This document shows positions 15,001 through 23,392 of a stretch of 64,000 bases of DNA, piece by piece. This DNA comes from Panagrolaimus kolymaensis (lineage: Eukaryota > Nematoda > Chromadorea > Rhabditida > Panagrolaimidae): NCBI GenBank assembly GCA_028622995.1, contig JAJQJQ010000025.1, positions 930,001 to 994,000 of the forward strand, in the 5' to 3' direction. How positions within the stretch are numbered: position 1 is the stretch's first letter; each line of letters begins with the position of its first letter. A model generated the notes under the pieces. It was not told the origin of the DNA. It ran no database searches and saw nothing but the letters and a program-made list of their open reading frames with translations. Made by a program: the position numbers and the translations under genes.

Positions 15001-17378
15001 CAACGAAAAATAATAAAAGTAAAAGCATGAAAGCTGTTTTGAAACTTTGATGTTCAGGGATGAGAATTTTTTGTTTTTAAATAAAATATTTTGTTGGCTA
15101 TGTTATTTATTGCACCAATTATTTAATGATTTCTTCAACGAAAAATAATAAAAGTAAAAGCATGAAAGCTGTTTTGAAACTTTGATGTTCAGGGATGAGA
15201 ATTTTTAGTTTTTAAATAAAATATTTTGCTGGCTATGTTATTTATTGCACCAATTATTTAATGATTTCTTCAACGAAAAATAATAAAAGTAAAAGCATGA
15301 AAGCTGTTTTGAAACTTTGATGTTCAGGGATGAGAATTTTTAGTTTTTAAATAAAATATTTTGCTGGCTATGTTATTTGTTGCACCAATTATTTAATGAT
15401 TTCTTCAACGAAAAATAATAAAAGTAAAAGCATGAAAGCTGTTTTGAAACTTTGATGTTCAGGGATGAGAATTTTTTGTTTTTTAATAAAATATTTTGTT
15501 GGCTATAAAATTTACTGCACCAAATAAAAGTTAATTTCTTCAACGAAAAATAGCAAAAGTAAAAGCATGAAAGCTGTTTTGAAACTTTGATGTTCAGGGA
15601 TGAGAATTTTTAGTTTTTAAATAAAATATTTTGCTGGCTATGTTATTTATTGCACCAATTATTTAATGATTTCTTCAACGAAAAATAATAAAAGTAAAAG
15701 CATGAAAGCTGTTTTGAAACTTTGATGTTCAGGGATGAGAATTTTTTGTTTTTAAATAAAATATTTTGTTGGCTATGTTATTTATTGCACCAATTATTTA
15801 ATGATTTCTTCAACGAAAAATAATAAAAGTAAAAGCATGAAAGCTGTTTTGAAACTTTGATGTTCAGGGATGAGAATTTTTAGTTTTTAAATAAAATATT
15901 TTGCTGGCTATGTTATTTATTGCACCAATTATTTAATGATTTCTTCAACGAAAAATAATAAAAGTAAAAGCATGAAAGCTGTTTTGAAACTTTGATGTTC
16001 AGGGATGAGAATTTTTAGTTTTTAAATAAAATATTTTGCTGGCTATGTTATTTGTTGCACCAATTATTTAATGATTTCTTCAACGAAAAATAATAAAAGT
16101 AAAAGCATGAAAGCTGTTTTGAAACTTTGATGTTCAGGGATGAGAATTTTTTGTTTTTTAATAAAATATTTTGTTGGCTATAAAATTTACTGCACCAAAT
16201 AAAAGTTAATTTCTTCAACGAAAAATAGCAAAAGTAAAAGCATGAAAGCTGTTTTGAAACTTTGATGTTCAGGGATGAGAATTTTTAGTTTTTAAATAAA
16301 ATATTTTGCTGGCTATGTTATTTATTGCACCAATTATTTAATGATTTCTTCAACGAAAAATAATAAAAGTAAAAGCATGAAAGCTGTTTTGAAACTTTGA
16401 TGTTCAGGGATGAGAATTTTTTGTTTTTTAATAAAATATTTTGTTGGCTATAAAATTTACTGCACCAAATAAAAGTTAATTTCTTCAACGAAAAATAGCA
16501 AAAGTAAAAGCATGAAAGCTGTTTTGAAACTTTGATGTTCAGGGATGAGAATTTTTAGTTTTTAAATAAAATATTTTGCTGGCTATGTTATTTATTGCAC
16601 CAATTATTTAATGATTTCTTCAACGAAAAATAATAAAAGTAAAAGCATGAAAGCTGTTTTGAAACTTTGATGTTCAGGGATGAGAATTTTTAGTTTTTAA
16701 ATAAAATATTTTGCTGGCTATGTTATTTATTGCACCAATTATTTAATGATTTCTTCAACGAAAAATAATAAAAGTAAAAGCATGAAAGCTGTTTTGAAAC
16801 TTTGATGTTCAGGGATGAGAATTTTTTGTTTTTTAATAAAATATTTTGTTGGCTATAAAATTTACTGCACCAAATAAAAGTTAATTTCTTCAACGAAAAA
16901 TAGCAAAAGTAAAAGCATGAAAGCTGTTTTGAAACTTTGATGTTCAGGGATGAGAATTTTTAGTTTTTAAATAAAATATTTTGCTGGCTATGTTATTTAT
17001 TGCACCAATTATTTAATGATTTCTTCAACGAAAAATAATAAAAGTAAAAGCATGAAAGCTGTTTTGAAACTTTGATGTTCAGGGATGAGAATTTTTTGTT
17101 TTTTAATAAAATATTTTGTTGGCTATAAAATTTACTGCACCAAATAAAAGTTAATTTCTTCAACGAAAAATAGCAAAAGTAAAAGCATGAAAGCTGTTTT
17201 GAAACTTTGATGTTCAGGGATGAGAATTTTTAGTTTTTAAATAAAATATTTTGTTGGCTATAAAATTTACTGCACCAAATAAAAGTTAATTTCTTCAACG
17301 AAAAATAGCAAAAGTAAAAGCATGAAAGCTGTTTTGAAACTTTGATGTTCAGGGATGAGAATTTTTAGTTTTTTAATA
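1..17378. repeat. 135-bp tandem satellite array, about 129 monomers, cut by the window start
   Basis: Continuous head-to-tail array. Using the conserved TTCTTCAACG box as anchor, the first copy is at about position 11 and the last at about 17291. That span is exactly 128 x 135 bp apart from a single 1-bp deletion near 2225 (CTTTATG for CTTTGATG). Monomers share a conserved core (GAAAGCTGTTTTGAAACTTT, then GATGTTCAGGGAT) and have one of two equal-length linkers: type A (GGCTATGTTATTTATTGCACC followed by AATTATTTAATGA) or type B (GGCTATAAAATTTACTGCACC followed by AAATAAAAGTTAA). A and B do not strictly alternate. Diagnostic variants are regional: GGATTAG and GGATGAGG only in roughly the first 5.4 kb, GTTTTTTAAT from about 5.1 kb, GAATTTTTTG from about 6.1 kb, and TAGCAAAAG only from 13.9 kb. 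No coding potential is visible. The array ends within a monomer at about 17378. Confidence 0.98.
13931..17310. repeat. Higher-order repeat of 5 monomers (675 bp) inside the satellite
   Basis: The monomer variant TAGCAAAAG (instead of TAATAAAAG) occurs at 13931, 14201, 15551, 16226, 16496, 16901, 17171 and 17306. The spacings 15551-16226, 16226-16901 and 16496-17171 are each 675 bp (5 x 135), and 14201-15551 is 1350 bp (2 x 675). This is the expected signature of a multi-monomer unit that is itself being duplicated in tandem. A different, 6-monomer (810 bp) periodicity can be seen around 9.8-11.0 kb. Confidence 0.8.
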
Positions 17379-19160
17379 GAAATCTTTATCCAGGAAAAAT
17401 TTTTAACCGTCCCAATGGCACGGATGTTTATGAAGGCGTTAAAATCGATTATAGTGGGGATGATGTCAACAAGGTTTCAATATTGAACGTTTTAAAAGGC
17501 AACGAAACAGGCCTAGATAGCAATGAAAATGGCAGATTACTTCAAAGTAAACCCACTGATAATGTTTTTATTTTTCACTCAGGTCACGGTGCCCCAAATT
17601 TTCTTTGTATGCCTAATGATAGAGATTATTTTATGAAAAAAGAGTTCAACGGTACCCTTTATTATATGCATGAAAATAAAATGTATAATAAGCTTCTTTT
17701 CTATCTTGAAGCATGCGAAGCTGGTTCCATGTTTTAAGACTTATCTTCTGATCTACACAGTGAGTTTTTTATGAGTTTATTTGAAAAAGAAAAAGAAAAA
17801 TTAGTTTTAAAAAAACAGTTCTTTATTCAAAAAAATTTAAGTTTATGCTGTTACTGCTTCCAATTCTAATGAATCCTCTTATGGTATCTTTTGTAATTAG
17901 TCATGGGACTTCGGCTGCTATGCTGATCAATTCAGCTATAATTCGATGAATAACACTGAATTTGTAAGGCCCTTACTTAAATTTGAATCATTTTGATTTA
18001 AAATAAAAAGTTCTTTTAGCATGATATTCTCATGGTGAATTTTTGTATTCAAGTTTATAATGTAATAGTCCAAACTGATAATTCTCCTGTTTCACAATTT
18101 TGATATTTAAGTCTTCGTAATGATACAGTCGCTGATTATCAAGGAAAAGAAGCTTTAAATGCAACAGAAGAATCTATGGAATGGTCATATGATGAAAATG
18201 AATATCAAAGAATTATTGGCATTTTCGGAAATTTCGTGCCGCTGTAAAGTCAATCGGCCATCTTTGAGCGATCAAACAACTCTGGTGGTGTTTTTTGATA
18301 ATAAAAGCCCATATAAATGTGCATTAGTAATTACTAAGCACCTTGTAAATGCTAAATATACCAAAAAATAAAATAAAAAATGGCCAAACATTTATTTTTT
18401 AGCAACATAACCATGTTCCTCCATCATAGCTAAAAACAGCCCCAATATGCTATTTTTTTCAAAGATGTTGTTATATTTTGGTTAATTCATATGTAAAAAT
18501 ATTTAATTTAATGTTTTATAATCAAATCCATTCAAATACAATTAATTTAAAATAATTAAAAACCAAAATAGAAAATCAGCTTTTTTAAAATTTGGCGCTT
18601 TAAAGATCAATAGCTCTGGAACTCCCCAAAATACCACATCATAACTAAAGGTGATTCTATCGTTTAATGCACATTTATATGGCCTATTATTATTAATAAA
18701 CCCCAGCCGAGTTGTTTTGTTCAGCATGGAAAGCGGAAGCAGTTCGTCGCGGCACGAAATTTCCGAAACACCCAATAAATTTCACGATATCCCACTTTTT
18801 TCAATTGAAAGCCAAATGCGTCGTCAAAAAGCTTCCGCCGAAGTCATTGAAGCAACAATGAAAAATTATTATCAAAAACGTGAAAAAATGGAAGACTTTT
18901 TCAAGAAAGCTTCCAAACTTTTGGCACCTAAATCAATGTAAACAATGCCACCTAAAACAGTCGTAGAAGAACTTCATTGCCATGAAGAAGCTATCAAAGT
19001 TTTTGATAAACTTTGAGCTCCATTTCATGAAAATCCATATGCTTTTTTAAATTTTCTGCAAACATCGCAAATCTTTGCAAACTTATTTCTGACTCTAAAC
19101 CACTTGTTGCTTATTTTGAAACCCATTGCAGAAATGGTCCACGTTTTATTGATGTTTTGT
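17379..19160 (+). pseudogene. Legumain (asparaginyl endopeptidase, peptidase C13) pseudogene, 5' part replaced by satellite
   Basis: Reads in frame from the satellite edge: NLYPGKIFNRPNGTDVYEGV, then VFIFHSGHG (catalytic His of the C13 family) and LEACEAGSMF (catalytic Cys), followed at once by TAA (17735-17737) where legumains continue. Homology resumes in another frame at about 17849 (YAVTASNSNESSYGIFC), with a further TAG and a TGA, and again at about 18085-18220 (LRNDTVADYQGKEALNATEE). The C-terminal part follows after an inserted element: HDIPLFSIESQMRRQKASAE at about 18781, then VVEELHCHEEAIKVFDK with one more in-frame TGA near 19015. The N-terminal third of the enzyme, including the signal peptide, is missing: the array lies directly against the middle of the protein. 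Legumains are secreted or lysosomal cysteine proteases; this copy cannot encode one. It is clearly a broken gene. Confidence 0.88.
18224..18767. mobile_element. 544-bp MITE-like element with 103-bp terminal inverted repeats
   Basis: The first 19 bases (TTCGGAAATTTCGTGCCGC, 18224-18242) are perfectly repeated in inverse orientation at 18749-18767. Alignment continues without any gap for 103 bp per arm, ending in the shared block CCATATAAATGTGCATTA. The element sits between two stretches homologous to consecutive parts of legumain, so it was inserted into the gene. It holds no transposase. I found no convincing target-site duplication. The assignment as a non-autonomous foldback/MITE element is inference from structure. 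Confidence 0.72.
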
Positions 19161-20076
19161 AAACTTTATTTTATTAAATAAATAATTCATTCAAACTTTG
19201 TTTTACAATAAAATATGCTTGCCTTGGAAGTTCGCATATATGCCACTCACCTCTTCAAAAACTAACAAAAATGATAAAATAATTTTATAGGAATGATGTT
19301 TTTTTTTAATTTTCTTAAAATAATCACAAAAACAACCTAAAATAAATAAATAAATATTTTGTTTTAACACAAGAAGAAAAAGATATGTAAGTAAAGTACC
19401 ACATCAAAATGAATCGGTCAATGCAATCGTTGCCCATAATGATGCATATTTTCTTTATTTAGCTTGTCTGTCTTTGGTAATGAATTTTACCAAAAGTAGA
19501 ATGAATATTCTGGTTTCAAGTTTTTTAGCATGCTTTTAAGCGAAGTATGGAAAGCTTCTTCTTTTCTTTTTCCGTAATCTCCAGCGAAGGATACACGAAT
19601 TTGACAATGGTAAATGTTTCAAGCATTTTTCGATGCTTAAAATTCATCACGAATTAATAAACCAAAATGTATTACAAAAATCTTGAAAAAAGCGAAAAAG
19701 TAAGGACACACAAGATTATAAAATAGTAGGACAAATAAAAAATAAATTATTGACCACACAATTTTTCATCCATGGAAGAAATAAAAATACCAATGACTAC
19801 AAAAATTTTGAAAAGCTATAAAAACGCACAAATTGTGATAAACAAATGAACAAAAGGTTGATCTAATTAATGAGATCACATATAAAAACTTATGCCGTTG
19901 CTGTAATTAGACTTTGAAACTCAAAACGAATCAGTCTATTTAGTCCTATCTATCTTTCTAAAGAAACCGAAAAGATTGTATACAAAGAAAATTAGTTGCT
20001 TTATTAAAGCGCACACACAATTAAAACACATATACATAAACAAAATTAGTTATAATTATACATGTACATATTATCT
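18768..20076. other. End of legumain pseudogene, then intergenic
   Basis: 18768-19160 is the C-terminal legumain remnant described above. 19160-20076 is AT-rich and contains one stretch on the minus strand that looks protein-like (19487-19614, listed separately). I see no complete gene, RNA gene or element in the rest. Confidence 0.5.
19487..19614 (-). pseudogene. Possible isolated exon or gene remnant, unknown
   Basis: Minus-strand open segment reading IYHCQIRVSFAGDYGKRKEE followed by AFHTSLKSMLKNLKPEYSFY and FW, then TAA within a possible donor context (TGG|GTAAAATTC). The codon use and amino-acid mix (G-D-Y-G, aromatic-rich end) look protein-like, while the surroundings do not. There is no upstream start or clear neighbouring exon. 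I do not recognise the family. It could be a chance open frame. Confidence 0.2.
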
Positions 20077-21357
20077 TTAGAGGACAAGTTTAACAACGAC
20101 AACAGAAATATTATCTAGTGATTTGCGAGTTAAAGCTTCTTGACATAAAGTATGAGCAAGTTCAGACAATTTTTCATTACCATGTGTTTGAAGGAAGCGA
20201 TTTAAAAATTTTATTGCATCATTAGCTGGAATAACATCAAATAAGCCACCAGATCCAAGAATGAGATAATGATATGCATCTTTGATTACATCAATTTCAG
20301 AAATTTCAGGATGAGATGAAACAACTTGATTTTCTTTGAATTGTGCATCACCCATAGCCCTGAAAGATTATGTGATTGTTATAAGTGTTATTGGTTAAAG
20401 TCATTGCTTCTAATAAGTAACTTTCAAAAAGGCAAAAGTAACTAACCGTGAAACAGCAAGAACACCTTCAACTTGATTAACACCAATTGTTTGAATTGTT
20501 CCACCAGCACTGATAATTCTATTACGTTCTTTAGGCTGAAATCAAGCAATACGTCAATAAAGTACACACAAAGTTAAAGACTCTAAACATACATCAGAAG
20601 GTTTGTGTTCTTTAGTAAGAATGACACATTTTCCATTTGAATCACATGAACAGCTCTAGAATCACCAAGTTGAGCGACATAAATCTTGTTATTATGAATG
20701 ATGGCAGTAGTTAAAGTTGATCCTGCTTCTTTAGCTTGTGGATAAGTCTTGGACATTTCTTCTTCAAATTTATAGATTTCTTCAGCAATGGCCTGAAACA
20801 ATGAAAGGGTTAGTAACGGTGGAAGATGATAAAGAGCATAAGCAAGTATTTCGGCATCACTAGCATATATAAGAAAGAGAGAATATAAACATACATCTTT
20901 GATTGTTTCAGATTTGGTAAGATCAGTGTTGATAAGACGTTGACGAATGCGAGTTGTAAAATGTTCTTCCAAGTACTTTGATACGAACTAAAAGAATACA
21001 CAGAATTAGTTAAATAAATGGTTTTGAATGAAGAGGAAGCGAATGACTAAGGTAAAAATGTAGTTAACGATTAAAAGCAAGTTATTAACATGTCATCTTA
21101 AAAGCATGAGTTTAAAGAACTCAATCATCAACATATCAAACAAAAACTAATGGTATTAGTTTCATCACGACCCAGCCATGCTATAGGTTACTTCCGTTCC
21201 CCAAAAGATGCACCAATAAATAGAAACAACGAACACCAAGGTAAACATCTCAACCAAAGTCAACAATAGAAGCAAGCAACTTACATCACCGCCATGTCCA
21301 TCAAAAATGCTAGAGATTGAAAATTTATTCTTTTCATCACAAAGATTCGATCTTCCA
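20077..21357 (-). pseudogene. PP2C-type Ser/Thr phosphatase, degenerate (two frameshifts, lost metal ligand)
   Basis: Exons by splice phase: 21357-21285, 20987-20895, 20792-20593, 20535-20447, 20359-20077. PP2C motifs appear in order: MEDRIF; SIFDGHGGD; LGDSRAV; SNGKCVILTKEHKPSD; PKERNRI...GG...GVLAVSRAMGDAQFK; GSGGLFDVI; SLDNISVVVV. PP2Cs are Mn/Mg-dependent protein phosphatases. Three faults are visible. Exon 1 changes frame between MEDRIFV and the DGHGG segment. Exon 3 is 200 bp between two phase-0 boundaries and changes frame right after LGDSRAV. In the usual SDG(L/F)xD motif the aspartate that binds metal is Gly (GSGG). No start exon upstream of MEDR was found. The first two faults could be assembly errors, but the third argues for a real relic or a catalytically dead relative. 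Confidence 0.8.
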
Positions 21358-21546
21358 TATATTTATATGAACTTTGAAGCATTATTTTGAATGAATGAAA
21401 ATTATAAAAAGCATTGGAAGGATGATACTTTATTTTTTGTTACAAGAATATCAATACATACAAATACATGGCAATAAAATATGACTTTAAGTAAAGCAGC
21501 ACATTATTCAATCCATAGAGAATGCTAACGTTCAAGACAACATTCA

Positions 21547-22419
21547 TCATTTTTCCTTTTCTTTGTGACTAAACAAATCACACGCGAATTGCAATTTGGC
21601 TGCTTTGGCTTGACATGCTACAGTTTTATAATCATCGACATTGCTAGCAGACATATGTGAAATGAGAAAAATTTCAAGAGTATCCTAAAAGTTTAATATT
21701 GGAAGAGCTTCAATCAAGATAAACTTACTTTGAGATCAATAATTTCGTATTTATCAGAAAATTGAAGAAGTTTGGTTGCAATACGAAGAATGGTGGCATC
21801 AAAAATATTAAAACCATATGAATACAAGACAGCCTTTTCAACAACTTCATAAGAGTAATCAGCTATTTGAGTTCTATTTTCTTTTGCTTCATTTTTTATG
21901 GAATTGAAAATATCTTTGAATACAGGTGAACGAAGAGAAAGAATGAACTTATGAGCCTGAAAAAATAATGTTTGTTTTGAAAAAGGGATAAAGAAATACT
22001 TACTTTAATAAATCTTCCACCAGTTTCAATTACGAAATCTTTATCACCAGCATTCCACATACGAAGGGTAAGAATATTCGGTTTGAAATCAGTAGCGCCT
22101 CCTTCGTACTAAAATGAAAAAAAGTTATAAAAAGAAAAAAATAGTTAATACATACATTTTTATCAGATCTTGTACCATGTTTGTAGGTGGAGCATGTTCC
22201 TTGATTCAATAGTGGTTCATGATGATCTTCTTCTCCTTTATCTTTTGGATTTAGATTAATTAATTTTGGACTATGAACATTCCAGTACCAACAGAGGCAA
22301 CAGCATCCTGATTTATAAATTTCAAGAACACAATGAACAGCTCCAAACGAAATACTAAAGAATACACAGCTGCCAAATATAATCATCAAAAGGTAATAAA
22401 TGTTCATGTCCATATCCAT
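21547..22419 (-). CDS. BTB/POZ-domain protein with possible N-terminal membrane segment
   Basis: Exons 22419-22156, 22108-22004, 21956-21729 and 21684-21547; all junctions are GT-AG and phase 0, giving 244 aa from the ATG at 22419. The BTB core is clear: DKDFVIETGGRFIKAHKFIL then SLRSPVFKDIF, matching the family pattern of a beta-strand/AHK/L..RSPVF, followed by the helix QIADYSYEVVEKAVLYSYG. BTB domains mediate dimerisation and recruit Cullin-3 or other partners. The first 88 residues are unrelated to MATH or other usual BTB partners: a hydrophobic run (YYLLMIIFGSCVFFSISFGA), a CCCLC cluster and an acidic tail. Just upstream, in a different frame, lies a Thr/Ser-rich open stretch (22580-22430). 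This may be an ectodomain of a membrane protein, separated by a frameshift or an intron I could not place. The N-terminus is therefore uncertain; the BTB part is firm. Confidence 0.65.
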
Positions 22420-22509
22420 GTTTAGTTGACGAGGATGAAATTGATTCAGGTGTTTGAGTTACTGGATCCGGAGTTGATGATACTTCTGTTGAAGAAATAG
22501 GTTCAGTAG

Positions 22510-22563
22510 TTGACGTTGTAGTAGTTGACGTTGTAGTAGTTGACGTTGTAGTAGTTGACGTTG
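22510..22563. repeat. 12-bp minisatellite, about 4.5 copies, encoding Thr-Thr-Thr-Ser on the minus strand
   Basis: The unit GTAGTTGACGTT is repeated about 4.5 times without change. On the minus strand the unit reads as TTTS in the frame that continues to EPISSTEVSSTPDPVTQTPE, a mucin-like composition. The frame ends in a TAG about 25 codons after the Thr-rich part. Confidence 0.85.
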
Positions 22564-23392
22564 TAGTTATCTTCTTTGTTAGTAATCAGCAAAATATCCA
22601 GTAACTTTTGAAAAAAGAAATCAACTTTCTTCTAAAGAAATATTAAGTTTGAATGAAATTTAGACAAAAAAATGCCTCCAAACAATGAAAGAATAAAATT
22701 TCATGCAAATTTTTGAAGTAAAAATTCTTTTTTTTTGTAAAAAATTGAATTGCCTAATAATGAAAAAATGGATCCTATAATGCCGATTTGGAAGCAACCA
22801 AAGATTAATGTTATGTATCAAGCAAGCATTGAGGTACACTTAATCTTATTTAAAACTATTTGAATTGGGAAAAAAATTGCAGGGAAAAAGTGCTTTATTT
22901 TTGCAATTGTTTATGCATTTTTACATCCATTTTCAATGATTTTTTTCCAATCGGATCATATCAAGCCGATTTGGAAGCAACCAACAAATAATGTTTTTTT
23001 ATTTAAAGCGAAAAATGCTTTGAAAAAGGTTAAAAAATTCCAAACTCAAAAAATGTAAACTTTAAAATTTTTTAATTTATTGGAAGTGATAAATCACATA
23101 AATACCTACAAAAAGTGATCCTATTTTCAATAGCAAAAGAAAAGGTTCTGATCGAGCTATGTGGCTCTGAAAATAAAAATATCAGATTTTGAACATGAAA
23201 CTTCGAGGTCTCATATCTTTTTAATTGAGGCAGCGAATTAAAAATGACATACTTTTTCAAAATGCCAATTCTCAGTTACAAATTTTAATGATGAATGTGA
23301 TAAACGCATGTGATGATGATGAGAGAAAAGAATATTATTTTAATTTACTAAAAAACAATGATGTAAACTATTCAGAAAGCTGCTTACCAAAA
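22564..23392. other. Intergenic, with a 19-bp direct repeat
   Basis: AT-rich. The 19-mer GCCGATTTGGAAGCAACCA occurs at 22782-22800 and 22965-22983, each preceded by similar GGATC(C/A)TAT text. From about 23289 an open frame (MMNVINACDDDERKEYYFNL...) runs into the start of the zinc-finger pseudogene; it may be its true 5' extension. Nothing else recognised. Confidence 0.6.

Noticed and set aside
30..17350. Short open frames starting ATGAAAGCTGTTTTG in the satellite monomers
   Set aside because: They stop after seven codons, the ATG is destroyed in the CCTGAAAG variants, and there is no codon-like conservation.
1..17378. A CRISPR-like array, given the many regular repeats
   Set aside because: The spacing is a head-to-tail 135-bp satellite in which the whole unit is repeated; there are no unique spacers and the surrounding genes are eukaryotic.
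18542..18775. A protein-coding frame on the minus strand resembling one at 18159-18371 on the plus strand
   Set aside because: The similarity is explained by the inverted repeat arms of the inserted element, not by two genes.
17379..22419. Attributing all frame breaks to assembly error
   Set aside because: Long multi-exon genes in the same window (GCLC, SLC17, carboxylesterase) have no frame break at all, and the PP2C copy also has a changed key residue; individual breaks could still be errors.
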